64,000 bases of DNA from Streptomyces sp. SKN60 (lineage in GTDB: Bacteria; Actinomycetota; Actinomycetes; Streptomycetales; Streptomycetaceae): positions 1 through 64,000 of the forward strand of contig NZ_JAHTMW010000009.1 in NCBI RefSeq assembly GCF_026236535.1, in the 5' to 3' direction. Below the pieces are notes generated by a model, which saw only the letters and a program-made list of their open reading frames with translations, made no database searches and was not told the DNA's origin. Position numbers and translations under genes: made by a program. Below are positions 32,676 to 41,313 of the stretch, in pieces (within the stretch, counting starts at the first letter, position 1; every line of letters starts with the position of its first letter).

Positions 32676-33125
32676 ATGGACATCGGCGGAGAACGCGCGC
32701 CCGAACTGCAATCGCTGCAGCAGAAGGTCGAGTACATGCTGGAGAAGACCTTCCCCGGCCAGAAGGTGTCCGGACGGACCTTCGCCGAGCTGGTCAGGGA
32801 GCGCGGCGGCGCCCTGTCCCACAGTTACTTCTCGAACATCCTGGCCGGGAAGGTCACCCAGCCCTCCGAGGAGATCCTCAAGGCGCTCGGCCTGGGCTTC
32901 GGCGTGGACTGGCGGTTCTTCAAGGAGGAGTCGGAGGTCGTCGGCGACGTGGTCGCCGGGCTCCAGTTCCTCGCCAAGCGCCGCACCGGCGAGATCAGCG
33001 GCGTCGCGGGCCGGGGGGTCGACGACGACGGGCTGCCGGCGGAGCTCCTGGAGTTTGCGCTGTCGCTGCTCGCGGACACCAAGGCCAAGCAGCAGCCCGA
33101 CGGTGCGGCGGACGACCTGGCGTAG
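32676..33125 (+). CDS. XRE-family transcriptional regulator
   Basis: A 149-residue DNA-binding protein. The helix-turn-helix spans about residues 33-75 (FAELVRERGGALSHSYFSNI, then LAGKVTQPSEEILKALGLGF), followed by a region of unknown role (VDWRFFKEESEVVGDVVAGL) and an acidic tail. It is followed by an ImmA/IrrE-type protease gene and two membrane protein genes on the same strand, a recurring actinomycete arrangement in which the protease is expected to act on the XRE protein. No strong Shine-Dalgarno sequence is seen before ATG 32676. Confidence 0.85.
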   Translation: MDIGGERAPELQSLQQKVEYMLEKTFPGQKVSGRTFAELVRERGGALSHSYFSNILAGKVTQPSEEILKALGLGFGVDWRFFKEESEVVGDVVAGLQFLAKRRTGEISGVAGRGVDDDGLPAELLEFALSLLADTKAKQQPDGAADDLA

Positions 33126-33197
33126 GGCGGGGAACCCGGGCGTCGGCGGACGCGTCTTTCGTGTGTGCGATCGGCATTGGCTAAAATCGTCGAGCGC

Positions 33198-33806
33198 ATG
33201 TCACACACGCGTGACGACGACCAAGAGGCCCCCATGTCCCTGCGCGAACTGCGCAAAGAGTGTGAAGCTGGACTGGCCGACCTTCCCATACCGGCCCCCT
33301 TCACCATCGACGGCCTGGTGGCCCACATGGAGGCGGCCCGCGGCCGGACCATCGTCCTCCAGGAGCTGCCCGAACGCCTGGCCCGCGTCAACGCGGCCTG
33401 CGGTCTGCGGCTGAAGTCCGGCACGACCAGTTACGTGCTCTACCGGCGCCGCCCCACCGCGTACCAGACCCAGCACGTGATCCTGCACGAGCTGTGCCAC
33501 GAATGGTTCGACCACGGCACCAGCCTCGACGCCGACCGACTGCGGGCGCTGCTCCCGGTGTTCGACACCTCGCTGATCAAGAGGGTGCTCTCCTCCGACA
33601 CCGTCCAGGCCCGCGCCCAGTACGACACCCACGACGAGCGGGTCGCCGAGTTCGGCGCCTCCCTCATCCCGCGCATGGCCAGAGACGTGACCAGCGACGA
33701 CATGGTCGGACGGCTCGCCAACTCGCTCTCCCGGCCCGTCGCGCACCGGCGCCGTGCGTTCTTCAGCGGCTCGTTCCTGCGCGACACGCTCTTCCGCCGC
33801 TCGTAG
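33198..33806 (+). CDS. ImmA/IrrE-family metallo-endopeptidase-like protein
   Basis: A 202-residue protein with the zinc protease motif HELCHEWFDHG (HExxH in HVILHELCHEWFD) after the strand TTSYVLYRRRPTAYQTQ. ImmA/IrrE proteins cleave or inactivate XRE-type repressors in response to stress. It lies 72 bases after the XRE gene. The start may be ATG 33198 (MSHTRDDD) or ATG 33234 (MSLRELRK); TAAAAT at 33182-33187 could be a -10 element giving an almost leaderless transcript from 33198. The membrane protein genes follow. Confidence 0.85.
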   Translation: MSHTRDDDQEAPMSLRELRKECEAGLADLPIPAPFTIDGLVAHMEAARGRTIVLQELPERLARVNAACGLRLKSGTTSYVLYRRRPTAYQTQHVILHELCHEWFDHGTSLDADRLRALLPVFDTSLIKRVLSSDTVQARAQYDTHDERVAEFGASLIPRMARDVTSDDMVGRLANSLSRPVAHRRRAFFSGSFLRDTLFRRS

Positions 33807-33861
33807 CGCCACCCGCGGCAGTCACCCCCCACCCTCCCGTAGAACACCCCGAGGAACCCAC

Positions 33862-35181
33862 GTGACCGGACTCGACCTCGCCGGCTACCTCGTCGCCGGT
33901 CTGATGACCGCCGTCGCCCTGTGGCGCATGCCCGCCGCGCTCTGGGGCGACGAGGAGGACAAGCGCCGCCGCGCCCTGTGGGGCTGCTACGCGGGCTTCG
34001 CCGTCGCCCTGTGGACCAAGACCCAAGTGGTCCGAATAGGCCTCAACAACAGCTCCGTCGTGGACCTCGCGGTGCTGATCAAGCACTACACGTCCACCAT
34101 CGCCATCCTGGCGATCCTCAGCTACATCGTCGCCATCTACGGCCACTTCCCGGCGGACGGGGAGATCCCGCGCCACGTGCGCTTCGCCCGGGTCGTCCAG
34201 CGGGTGGCGGCCAAGGCGTCGGTGGCCACCCTGATCCTCCTCACCGTGCTCTTCTTCACGGTGGTGGACCGCTCGGTCCCCGCGGACCGGTTCGTGGCCG
34301 AACACGCCGGCCAGTGGGGCGCCACGCTCTACATGAGCGTCTTCTACCTGTACTTGGGCGCCGCGTCCGCCGTCTGCGCCTATCAGTGGGCCCTGGCCAC
34401 GGCCGACGCCAAGGCGCTTCATCTCCGGGTGGGCCTCGGCATGATGACCTTCGCGATGTTCATCGGCGTCGGCTACACCCTCAGCCGCACCCTGTTCCTC
34501 TGGATCAGCGTGGCCGACCGGCCCAGCGCGGGCTTCGCGCTGGCCTTCGACGAGATCACCGAGGCCGCCCAGGTGGTCCTCTTCGCCTTCTTCGCACTCG
34601 GCGCCTCCATCCCCGCCTTCAGCAAGGGCTGGCGGCGGGCCCGGCTGTGGCGGGCGCAGGCGGATCTGCATCCGCTGTGGCGCGAGCTGATGACGGCCTT
34701 CCCCGACCAGCCCTTCGCCCCGCCCGCCTCGCTCGCCCGCGAGCTGACCCGCTTCGGCACCCCCGCGGACCTGCGCGTCGACCGCTGGGCGGCCGACATC
34801 GCGGACGCCGTCGAGAAGCTGCGGCACTACGTGCCGGACGGCCTCCTCACCGCCGCCAAGGAGGCCGCCGAGGCCGAGGCCGCGGACCCCGGCAGGGCCG
34901 GCTCGCTCGCCGACGCCTACTGGATCAAGGCGGCCCTGGCCGCCAAGGCGGAGGGCGCGCCCGCCGGGAAGGCCGCCGCCTTCGAGACCAAGCCCGCCAC
35001 AGACCAGGACGGCGAGGTCGCCTGGCTGGTACGGGTGGCCGCCGCGTACAAGGACATCCCGGAGCAGCGGGCCCGCGCCGTCCTGCGGTCCGGCCTCGGG
35101 GCGGGTCAGGAGTCCGGTGCGGGTCAGGAGTCCGGTACGGGTTCCGGTCTGGCGTCGTCCGGTCTGGAGGCCGGCGCGTGA
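33862..35181 (+). CDS. MAB_1171c-like multi-pass membrane protein
   Basis: A 439-residue protein. The first ~260 residues hold about seven membrane helices (VTGLDLAGYLVAGLMTAVAL, AILAILSYIVAIYGHF, GATLYMSVFYLYLGAASAVC, LGMMTFAMFIGVGYTLSRTL and others); the cytoplasmic C-terminus begins WRELMTAFPDQPFAPP and ends in low-complexity AGQESGAGQESG repeats. This layout is known from the MAB_1171c family, which occurs next to XRE and ImmA/IrrE genes. Its role is unknown; a sensor or transporter function has been proposed. GTG 33862 is preceded by GAGGAA. The next gene overlaps by 4 bases. Confidence 0.8.
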   Translation: MTGLDLAGYLVAGLMTAVALWRMPAALWGDEEDKRRRALWGCYAGFAVALWTKTQVVRIGLNNSSVVDLAVLIKHYTSTIAILAILSYIVAIYGHFPADGEIPRHVRFARVVQRVAAKASVATLILLTVLFFTVVDRSVPADRFVAEHAGQWGATLYMSVFYLYLGAASAVCAYQWALATADAKALHLRVGLGMMTFAMFIGVGYTLSRTLFLWISVADRPSAGFALAFDEITEAAQVVLFAFFALGASIPAFSKGWRRARLWRAQADLHPLWRELMTAFPDQPFAPPASLARELTRFGTPADLRVDRWAADIADAVEKLRHYVPDGLLTAAKEAAEAEAADPGRAGSLADAYWIKAALAAKAEGAPAGKAAAFETKPATDQDGEVAWLVRVAAAYKDIPEQRARAVLRSGLGAGQESGAGQESGTGSGLASSGLEAGA

Positions 35182-35747
35182 ACCGGACCGCCCGCGTCGT
35201 CACCGACGTCCTCCAGCCCCGCAACGTCCTGCTCGCGGGCATGCTCGGAATCGGCCTCGCCGCCGCGTCCGGGCACTGGACCGGCCTGCTGTGGGGGCTG
35301 CTCGGCGCGCTGTGCGCCGGGCTCATCCCGGCCGGCTACATCGAATGGGAGCGCAAGCGCGGCACCTGGGGCGACCGCCACGTCGTCGACCGCACCCAGC
35401 GGGCGCCCATCTTCTTCGTCATCCTCGGCTCCATCGGCACCGGTTCGGTGGTCATGCTCCTCGGCGGGGCGCCCACGGCCATCCTGGTCGCCATGCTCGC
35501 CCTGTGGGTGATGACGATCGGGCTGCTCGCGGTGAACACCGTCTGGAAGATCTCGGTCGACGCCGCCGTCGCCTCGGCCGTGGTGGCCCTGCTCTCCGCC
35601 GTGCACTCGCCCTGGTGGCTGATCGCCTACGCGCTCACGGCCGCCGTGTGCTGGTCCCGGGTCGCGCTGACCTACCACACGGTGGCCCAGACCGTGGCCG
35701 GAGCCACGCTCGGCGCGTCCACCGCCGCCGCGTTCCTCCTCGTATAG
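35178..35747 (+). CDS. PAP2-like membrane protein with altered active site
   Basis: A 189-residue protein with about five to six membrane helices. The C-terminal half resembles type 2 phosphatidic acid phosphatases: TVWKISVDAAVASAVVALLS takes the place of the PSGH motif region, and SRVALTYHTVAQTVAGATLG matches the last motif, including its histidine. The first catalytic histidine appears to be Asp or missing (KISVDAA), so activity is questionable. GTG 35178 overlaps the stop of the previous gene. It closes the XRE/ImmA/MAB_1171c cluster. Confidence 0.72.
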   Translation: MNRTARVVTDVLQPRNVLLAGMLGIGLAAASGHWTGLLWGLLGALCAGLIPAGYIEWERKRGTWGDRHVVDRTQRAPIFFVILGSIGTGSVVMLLGGAPTAILVAMLALWVMTIGLLAVNTVWKISVDAAVASAVVALLSAVHSPWWLIAYALTAAVCWSRVALTYHTVAQTVAGATLGASTAAAFLLV

Positions 35748-35826
35748 CCCGGGCCCGTCCTCGTAGCGTGCCCGCATCCGTCCTCGTAGAGCGTGGGCCC
35801 GTCCTCGTAAGTTCACGTCCGAAGCC

Positions 35827-35856
35827 TTGTTACGCCATGTTCTACGCGCGTATCTT
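35827..35856 (+). promoter_or_regulatory. Likely promoter of the secreted nuclease gene
   Basis: TTGTTA (35827-35832) and TATCTT (35851-35856) are separated by 18 bases, fitting a vegetative sigma factor. Three copies of CGTCCTCGTAG/A just upstream (35755-35811) form a loose direct repeat. Confidence 0.45.
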
Positions 35857-35930
35857 CGCCCCTGGATCCGCGTGAGACGCCCGAAGGCGCCCTCCGCCGC
35901 CACTTTGACGACCCCTCATGGACCCTCAGC

Positions 35931-35966
35931 GACCCCGGTTGCCGCGCCGGCGCGGCAACCGGGGTC
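35931..35966. repeat. Perfect 36-bp palindrome before the nuclease gene
   Basis: GACCCCGGTTGCCGCGCC (35931-35948) is followed directly by its exact reverse complement (35949-35966). On RNA it would make an extremely stable hairpin in the leader, about 33 bases before the GTG start. Confidence 0.85.
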
Positions 35967-35999
35967 GGCCCCGTCCCGCCACGAAGGAGCTCCGCAACG

Positions 36000-38435
36000 G
36001 TGCCAAGACCCATATCCACTCGCCGCCGCTCCCCCCGCCTGCTGCTGCGTGCCGCCCTGCCTGCCGCGGTCACCGCGTCCCTGGTGCTCGTCCCGCTGCC
36101 CGGCGCCCTCGCCGCCCCGTCGACGGGCGCGGTCATCGCGGAGGTGTACGGCGGTGGCGGCAACTCCGGCGCGACGCTGAAGAACGACTTCATCGAGCTC
36201 GCCAACCCGTCCGCGGCCGCCTTCGGCCTGGCCGGCTACAGCGTGCAGTACCTGCCCGGCAACCCGAGCGCCACCAGCAAGTGGGGCGTCACCCCGCTGG
36301 GCGGTTCCGTCGCCCCCGGCGGCCGCTACCTGGTCGCCGAGGCGCCCGGTGCCGGCGGCACCGTGGACCTGCCGGCCGCCGACGCCGCCGGCAACCTGGC
36401 CCTGTCCGCCACCACGGGCACCATCGCGCTCGTCACCGGCACCGACGCGCTGACCTGCAAGACCGCCGCGGACTGCGCCGCCGACCCCCGGGTCGTCGAC
36501 CTGGTGGGCTTCGGCACCGCCGTGGTCCACGAGGGCTCCGCCGCCGCCCCGGGCGCCTCCAACACCGCCTCGGTGGCCCGCGCCGCGTCCCTCGCCGACA
36601 CCGACGACAACGCCGCCGACCTCCGGGCCGGCGCGCCCACGCCCGTCAACGGCAAGGGCGAGTCCACCCCGGGTGGCGGCGGCGACGGCTCCGGCGGCGG
36701 CCCGACCGAGCCCGGTACGGTGCGGATCCACGACATCCAGGGCGCCACCCGCCTCTCGCCGCTGGCCGGCAAGACGGTCGTGGGCGTCCCCGGCACCGTC
36801 ACCGGCGTGCGGACGTACGGCTCCAAGGGCTTCTGGATGCAGGACCCGAACGCGGACGCCGACCCGGCCACCAGCGAGGGCGTGTTCGTCTTCACCGGCA
36901 GCGCCGCCCCCGCCGTCAAGGTCGGCGACGCGGTGCTCGTCACCGCCAAGGTCAGCGAGTACTACCCGAACAGCTCGGGCGGTTCGCAGTCCGTCACCGA
37001 GCTGACCGGGCCCAAGGTCACCGTGGTCTCCTCGGGCAACCCGGTGCCCGCGCCGGTCGTCCTCGACGGCACGAACATCCCCGCCGCGTACGCCCCGGAG
37101 GCGGCGGGCGGCTCGATCGAGTCCCTGCCGCTGCGGCCCGGAACGTACGCGCTCGACCTGTACGAGTCCCTCGAGGGCATGGACGTCCAGGTCGCCGACG
37201 TACCGGTGACGCAGGCCAGCAACGAGTACCACGAGCTGTGGGTGGACGCCCGCGAGCAGGACCCGCGCTCGTCCCGCGGCGGCGTCGTCTACCTCGGCTA
37301 CGACCGGCCCAACTCCGGCCGTCTCATGGTCCAGTCGCTCGGCGCGGCCGCCGACTTCCCGGTCGCCGACGTCGGCGACCGGCTCACCGGCGCCACCGGC
37401 GGTCCGCTGGACTACACCTCGTTCGGCGGCTACTCCGTGGCGGCCACCCGGGTCGGCGGCGTCGAGTCCGGCGGGCTGCAGCGGGAGGTCACCGCGTCCG
37501 GCCTGCCGAGCGAGCTGAAGATCGGCACGTACAACGTCGAGAACCTCGACCCGGGCGACCCGGACACGAAGTTCGCCGAGCTGGCGGCCGGCGTGGTCAC
37601 CAACCTGCGCTCGCCCGACATCCTGGCCCTGGAGGAGATCCAGGACGACAACGGCCCGGTCAACGACGGCACGGTGTCGTCCGACGCCACCGTCGCCGAG
37701 TTCGTCGAGGCGATCAAGGCGGCCGGCGGCCCGGCGTACGACTGGCGCTCCGTCGACCCGGTGGACGGCAAGGACGGTGGCGAGCCCGGCGGCAACATCC
37801 GCCAGGTCTTCCTCTTCAACCCGGCCCGCGTCTCCTTCACCGACATCCCCGGCGGCGACGCGACCACGCCGGTGGACGTGACCGGCACCGGCAACCGCAC
37901 CTCGCTGACCGCGTCCCCGGGCCGGATCGACCCGGGCAACGAGGCCTGGAAGAGCAGCCGCAAGCCGCTGGTCGGCCAGTTCAGCTTCCACAACAAGCCG
38001 GTCTTCGTGATCGCCAACCACTTCAACAGCAAGGGCGGCGACCAGGGCCTCGACAGCCGCTTCCAGGCCCCGACCCGCAGCTCCGAGATCCAGCGCGCCA
38101 AGCAGGCCGCGGCCGAACAGGCCTTCGTCGCCAAGCTCCTGGCCGCCGACCCCCGCGCCCGGGTGGTCTCCCTCGGCGACTTCAACGACTACCAGTTCTC
38201 CCCCGCGCTCCAGACCCTCACCCAGGACGGCGTCCTGCGCGACCTGGTCGACGAACTCCCCGAGGCCGAGCGCTACTCCTACGTGTACCAGGGCAACTCG
38301 CAGGTCCTCGACCACATCCTGGTCAGCCCCGCCCTGAAGCCCCAGCACACCCACTACGACGTCGTCCACATCAACAGCGAATTCGCCACCCAGGCCTCCG
38401 ACCACGACCCGCAGGTCGTCCGCATCAAGCCCTGA
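36000..38435 (+). CDS. Secreted endonuclease (ExeM/NucH type)
   Basis: An 811-residue exported nuclease. Order: signal peptide (LLLRAALPAAVTASLVLVPL), a lamin-tail-like domain (VIAEVYGGGGNSGATLKNDF, about 40-200), a Gly/Ser linker, an OB-fold-like part (about 240-340), and a C-terminal endonuclease/exonuclease/phosphatase domain with KIGTYNVENLD, ILALEEIQDDNG, NHFNSKGGDQG, SLGDFNDYQFSP and SDHDPQVV. These give the metal-binding Asn and Glu, the catalytic His and the DxN motif. It degrades extracellular DNA. GTG 36000 has AAGGAG 9 bases upstream. Confidence 0.9.
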   Translation: MPRPISTRRRSPRLLLRAALPAAVTASLVLVPLPGALAAPSTGAVIAEVYGGGGNSGATLKNDFIELANPSAAAFGLAGYSVQYLPGNPSATSKWGVTPLGGSVAPGGRYLVAEAPGAGGTVDLPAADAAGNLALSATTGTIALVTGTDALTCKTAADCAADPRVVDLVGFGTAVVHEGSAAAPGASNTASVARAASLADTDDNAADLRAGAPTPVNGKGESTPGGGGDGSGGGPTEPGTVRIHDIQGATRLSPLAGKTVVGVPGTVTGVRTYGSKGFWMQDPNADADPATSEGVFVFTGSAAPAVKVGDAVLVTAKVSEYYPNSSGGSQSVTELTGPKVTVVSSGNPVPAPVVLDGTNIPAAYAPEAAGGSIESLPLRPGTYALDLYESLEGMDVQVADVPVTQASNEYHELWVDAREQDPRSSRGGVVYLGYDRPNSGRLMVQSLGAAADFPVADVGDRLTGATGGPLDYTSFGGYSVAATRVGGVESGGLQREVTASGLPSELKIGTYNVENLDPGDPDTKFAELAAGVVTNLRSPDILALEEIQDDNGPVNDGTVSSDATVAEFVEAIKAAGGPAYDWRSVDPVDGKDGGEPGGNIRQVFLFNPARVSFTDIPGGDATTPVDVTGTGNRTSLTASPGRIDPGNEAWKSSRKPLVGQFSFHNKPVFVIANHFNSKGGDQGLDSRFQAPTRSSEIQRAKQAAAEQAFVAKLLAADPRARVVSLGDFNDYQFSPALQTLTQDGVLRDLVDELPEAERYSYVYQGNSQVLDHILVSPALKPQHTHYDVVHINSEFATQASDHDPQVVRIKP

Positions 38436-38460
38436 TGTCCCCATCGGGTAGGTCATCGGC

Positions 38461-38489
38461 AGAGCCCCAGGTCACCGACCTGGGGCTCT
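38461..38489. terminator. Hairpin terminator after the nuclease gene
   Basis: AGAGCCCCAGGTC and GACCTGGGGCTCT (13-base arms, 3-base loop). The core AGCCCCAGGTC/GACCTGGGGCT recurs at 43524, 49510 and 55163 in this window. Confidence 0.8.
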
Positions 38490-38539
38490 GCCCGTTCGGA
38501 GCGGTCGGTGCGGCCCCACAAGGCCCGCTACAGGGCCCG

Positions 38540-38887
38540 CTATGACGTCGTCGTCGCCTTCCGTCGGGCCGTTGCGGTCCTCCGACGGCGCCACCCTCGC
38601 TCCACCCACCGGATGAGGCACACCGCGGTGACGACCCACACGGCGGCGAAGAGCCACAGCAGTGCCGGGGACGAGGTGGCGACCGTCGGTACGAACAAGG
38701 CCACGCAGGCGATGCCGAGGCATGCCGTGGACAGGCCGAGGCGGTGCCGGCGTATCCAGCCGCCAGGGCTGTTCTCCTGCCCGAGGGAGCGGAGGCGGTG
38801 GTCGAGGGGTTCGTCGCCGCCCCGCAGGTCCTGCTCGATGCCGTCGAGGATCATCTTCTCCTCGCGGGAGAGCTTCCGGTTGTTCAT
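38540..38887 (-). CDS. DUF3040 membrane protein
   Basis: A 115-residue protein starting MNNRKLSREEKMILDGIEQD, the DUF3040 signature helix, then a linker and two membrane helices (LGLSTACLGIACVALFVP and ALLWLFAAVWVVTAVCLI), and a basic tail. Function unknown; such proteins are common in actinomycetes. Its ATG overlaps the stop of the alcohol dehydrogenase gene by 4 bases, so it is translated from the same transcript. Confidence 0.85.
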   Translation of the reverse strand: MNNRKLSREEKMILDGIEQDLRGGDEPLDHRLRSLGQENSPGGWIRRHRLGLSTACLGIACVALFVPTVATSSPALLWLFAAVWVVTAVCLIRWVERGWRRRRTATARRKATTTS

Positions 38888-40086
38888 GACGAGCCTCCTC
38901 CGGTGTCGGGCGGTTCGGGCGGTTCGGACGGTTCGGGCGGCTCCGGCGGCTCCGGCGGTTCGGTCGGTACGGGCATGCGGAGCACCGCCGCGCCGTGGAC
39001 GCGGCCGGCGGCGAGGTCGTCCAGGGCCGTGTCGGCAGCGGCGAAGTCGTAACGGGACAGGGTCGGGCGCAGTCGGTGTTCGGCGGCCGCGGACAGGAAC
39101 GCGCGTCCGTCCTCGCGGGTGTTGGCGGTGACGCTGCGGACGGTCCGCTCCCGGAAGAGGTGCTTGCGGTAGTCCAGTGGCGGGATGTCGGAGAGATGGA
39201 TGCCCGCTACGGCGAGCGTTCCGCCGCTGCCCAGTGCCTCCAGGCCCACCGGGACGAGGTCGCCCGCGGGGGCGAAGAGGATGGCGGAGTCCAGCGGTTC
39301 GGGCGGCCCTCGCAGGGCGTCGCGGGCCGAGGCGGCGCCGAGTTCCAGGGCGAGGGTCTGGGCGGCGGGCGAGCGGGTGAGCACGTGGACGGTGGCGCCC
39401 TCGGCGAGGGCGAGCTGTGCGACGAGGTGCGCGGAGGCGCCGAATCCGTAGATGCCGAGCCGGCCGCCGGCGGGGAGGTCCGCCCGGCGCAGGGCCCGGT
39501 AGCCGATGATCCCGGCGCAGAGCAGGGGCGCCAGCTCTTCGGCGGAGTAGGCCTCCTCGGCGGAGTGTCCGGGGGATCCGGCGGATCCGGCGGACCCGGC
39601 GGACCCGGCGGTGGGCAGCTCGTAGGCGTACTCCGCGGGGACGGTCGCGTACTCGGCATAGCCTCCGTCCGCGTCCCAGCCGGTGTAGCGCGAGGACAGG
39701 CACAGGTTCTCCCGGCCGCGCGTGCAGTACGGGCATGCGCCGCACGTGCCGCGGAGCCACGGGATGCCGATCGGCGCGCCGGCTCGGGGCCGCTGCTCCC
39801 CGGTGACCTCGCTGCCGGTGGCCACGAGGTCGCCGACGGCCTCGTGGCCGGGTACGACCCGGTCCTGGTGGGGCAGCAGGTCGTGGTCGCGGACGTGCAG
39901 ATCGGTACGGCACACGCCGCAGGCCCGTACGCGGACCAGCAGCTCGTCCGGCGACGGGACCGGTACGGGGAGCTCCGTGCGCTCCAACCGGCCCGGGCGG
40001 TCGGCGGAGACGACCCAGGCCGCCATGGTCTCCGGAAGGCTCTTCGGAAGGGTCTCCGGGTGGGTCTCCGGAAGCGAGGTGTCCAT
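38884..40086 (-). CDS. Zinc-dependent alcohol dehydrogenase-family protein
   Basis: A 400-residue medium-chain dehydrogenase. The catalytic zinc region is CGVCRTDLHVRDHDLLPHQD with VPGHEAVG, structural zinc cysteines are in GTCGACPYCTRGRENLC, and the cofactor loop is RLGIYGFGASAHLVAQLA. It resembles AdhA-type alcohol dehydrogenases. Two low-complexity stretches are unusual: AGSAGSAGSAGSPG (about 190-203), inserted before the cofactor domain, and a C-terminal PPEPPEPPEPSEPPEPP tail. ATG 40086 (MDTSLPETHPETLPK) is taken; GTG 40131 is in frame upstream. The DUF3040 gene follows in the operon. Confidence 0.85.
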   Translation of the reverse strand: MDTSLPETHPETLPKSLPETMAAWVVSADRPGRLERTELPVPVPSPDELLVRVRACGVCRTDLHVRDHDLLPHQDRVVPGHEAVGDLVATGSEVTGEQRPRAGAPIGIPWLRGTCGACPYCTRGRENLCLSSRYTGWDADGGYAEYATVPAEYAYELPTAGSAGSAGSAGSPGHSAEEAYSAEELAPLLCAGIIGYRALRRADLPAGGRLGIYGFGASAHLVAQLALAEGATVHVLTRSPAAQTLALELGAASARDALRGPPEPLDSAILFAPAGDLVPVGLEALGSGGTLAVAGIHLSDIPPLDYRKHLFRERTVRSVTANTREDGRAFLSAAAEHRLRPTLSRYDFAAADTALDDLAAGRVHGAAVLRMPVPTEPPEPPEPPEPSEPPEPPDTGGGSS

Positions 40087-40282
40087 GCCGTCTCCTCCCG
40101 CCGTCTCCTCACCGCTCACGTCACCGCTCACGTCACTCCTCTGATGAGCGCGTTCCCGGACGTCGTGCCGCTATGCCCGGCTGGGGCAGGGGCGGCAAAT
40201 GGGCGGGGAATGGGCGGGCCCTGCCCGGGCAGCCGAGAGAGTGGAGAGCTACCGCCCGAGGACCTTGTGAACGGGTGTGATC

Positions 40283-40732
40283 ATGGTGAGCGACACGCAG
40301 ACCGGTCTCCCTCCCCCGACCCGTCCGATGCCGCCGGACCCCGCGGATCCGTCGGAACCGCGGCCGGCGCCCCCGACGAACCCGTTCCCTGCCGGGCCGC
40401 CGGCACCCCGTCCGGGTCCGAGGCCCGGTCCGGGGCCGGGTCCTGGCCCCGCACCGGCACCCAGGCCAGGGCCGGAGCCGACGCGGGCCCCGATGGGCAC
40501 TCCGCCGAATGATCCGGTGCCGCCGAGCCCCACGCCGGCACCGGGCCCGGGTCCTGGCCCGCAGCCGGGGCCGGTGCCCGGTCCGGTGCCCGGGCCCGGC
40601 GGCCCCGACCCGGTTCCGCCGACGCCTCCGCGGCCCGGACCGGATCCCAAGCCGGGGGGCCCGCGCCCGGAGCCGCGACCCCAGCCGGGCCCGCTGCCCG
40701 GTCCGGTGCCCGCGCCGGAGCCGGTGACGTGA
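40283..40732 (+). CDS. Proline/glycine-rich protein (uncertain)
   Basis: About 149 residues consisting almost wholly of Pro, Gly, Ala, Arg and Thr (PGPRPGPGPGPGPAPAPRPG and similar). There is no signal peptide, membrane segment or known domain. Start choices are GTG 40277, ATG 40283 and GTG 40286, without a convincing ribosome binding site. It ends 12 bases before the universal stress protein gene, which has its own site (AAGGGAG). In such GC-rich DNA an open frame may be chance; I keep it because of its position and continuous composition. Confidence 0.4.
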   Translation: MVSDTQTGLPPPTRPMPPDPADPSEPRPAPPTNPFPAGPPAPRPGPRPGPGPGPGPAPAPRPGPEPTRAPMGTPPNDPVPPSPTPAPGPGPGPQPGPVPGPVPGPGGPDPVPPTPPRPGPDPKPGGPRPEPRPQPGPLPGPVPAPEPVT

Positions 40733-40744
40733 AGGGAGCTCGCC

Positions 40745-41251
40745 ATGAACACCAATGAGCAGAGCGGGCAGAGCGCGGAGCCCCGGCGCATCGTCGTCGG
40801 AGTGGACGGCTCCCCGACCTCGTACGAAGCCCTGCGATGGGCGGTACAGCAGGCCCGCCTGACCGGCGCGAAGCTGGAGGCGTGGGGCGCCTACGACGTG
40901 CCCGGAGCCGTGGGCTGGTCCGCGTCGGGCGTGGACGCCGCCTTCGACCCGCAACAGGCCAGACAGGCGGTGTCCGACGAGATCCGCGCCGTGATCGACC
41001 AGTCGGGCGACGTGCCGTTCGAGGAGCACGTGGCCCCGGGCAACCCGGCCGCGGTGCTGACCGAGGCATCGGTGGGCGCGGACCTGCTCGTCGTGGGCAG
41101 CCGGGGCCGTGGCGGATTCGCCAGCCTGCTCCTCGGCTCCGTCGGCCAGCAGTGCGCCGTGCACGCCTCCTGCCCGGTCGCCATCGTCCGCCCCGGCACC
41201 ACCGCTGCCCAGGAGGCAGGGGCGGAGGCTGGGGCAGAGGGCGGCGCCTGA
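40745..41251 (+). CDS. Universal stress protein (UspA family)
   Basis: A 168-residue single Usp domain. It starts IVVGVDGSPTSYEALRWAVQQA and has the ATP-binding end GADLLVVGSRGRGGFASLLLGSVGQQCAVHASCPVAIVRP, the G-x2-G-x9-G-S/T type motif. A short AEAGAEGG tail follows. Usp proteins bind ATP and support survival in stress or dormancy. AAGGGAG lies 8 bases before ATG 40745. A DNA ligase and endonuclease III-like pair follows on the same strand after 62 bases, so stress-linked DNA repair is a possible theme. Confidence 0.93.
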   Translation: MNTNEQSGQSAEPRRIVVGVDGSPTSYEALRWAVQQARLTGAKLEAWGAYDVPGAVGWSASGVDAAFDPQQARQAVSDEIRAVIDQSGDVPFEEHVAPGNPAAVLTEASVGADLLVVGSRGRGGFASLLLGSVGQQCAVHASCPVAIVRPGTTAAQEAGAEAGAEGGA

Positions 41252-41313
41252 CTCACGGGCCTCGGGCCTCGGGCCATGGTCCGTCCGCTGAGACACCGGG
41301 TGAGGAGGATGCG

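Noticed and set aside
40222..40240. CTGCCCGGGCAG palindrome as an operator
   Set aside because: Short GC-only palindromes like this are frequent by chance in this DNA and it lies near no clear promoter.
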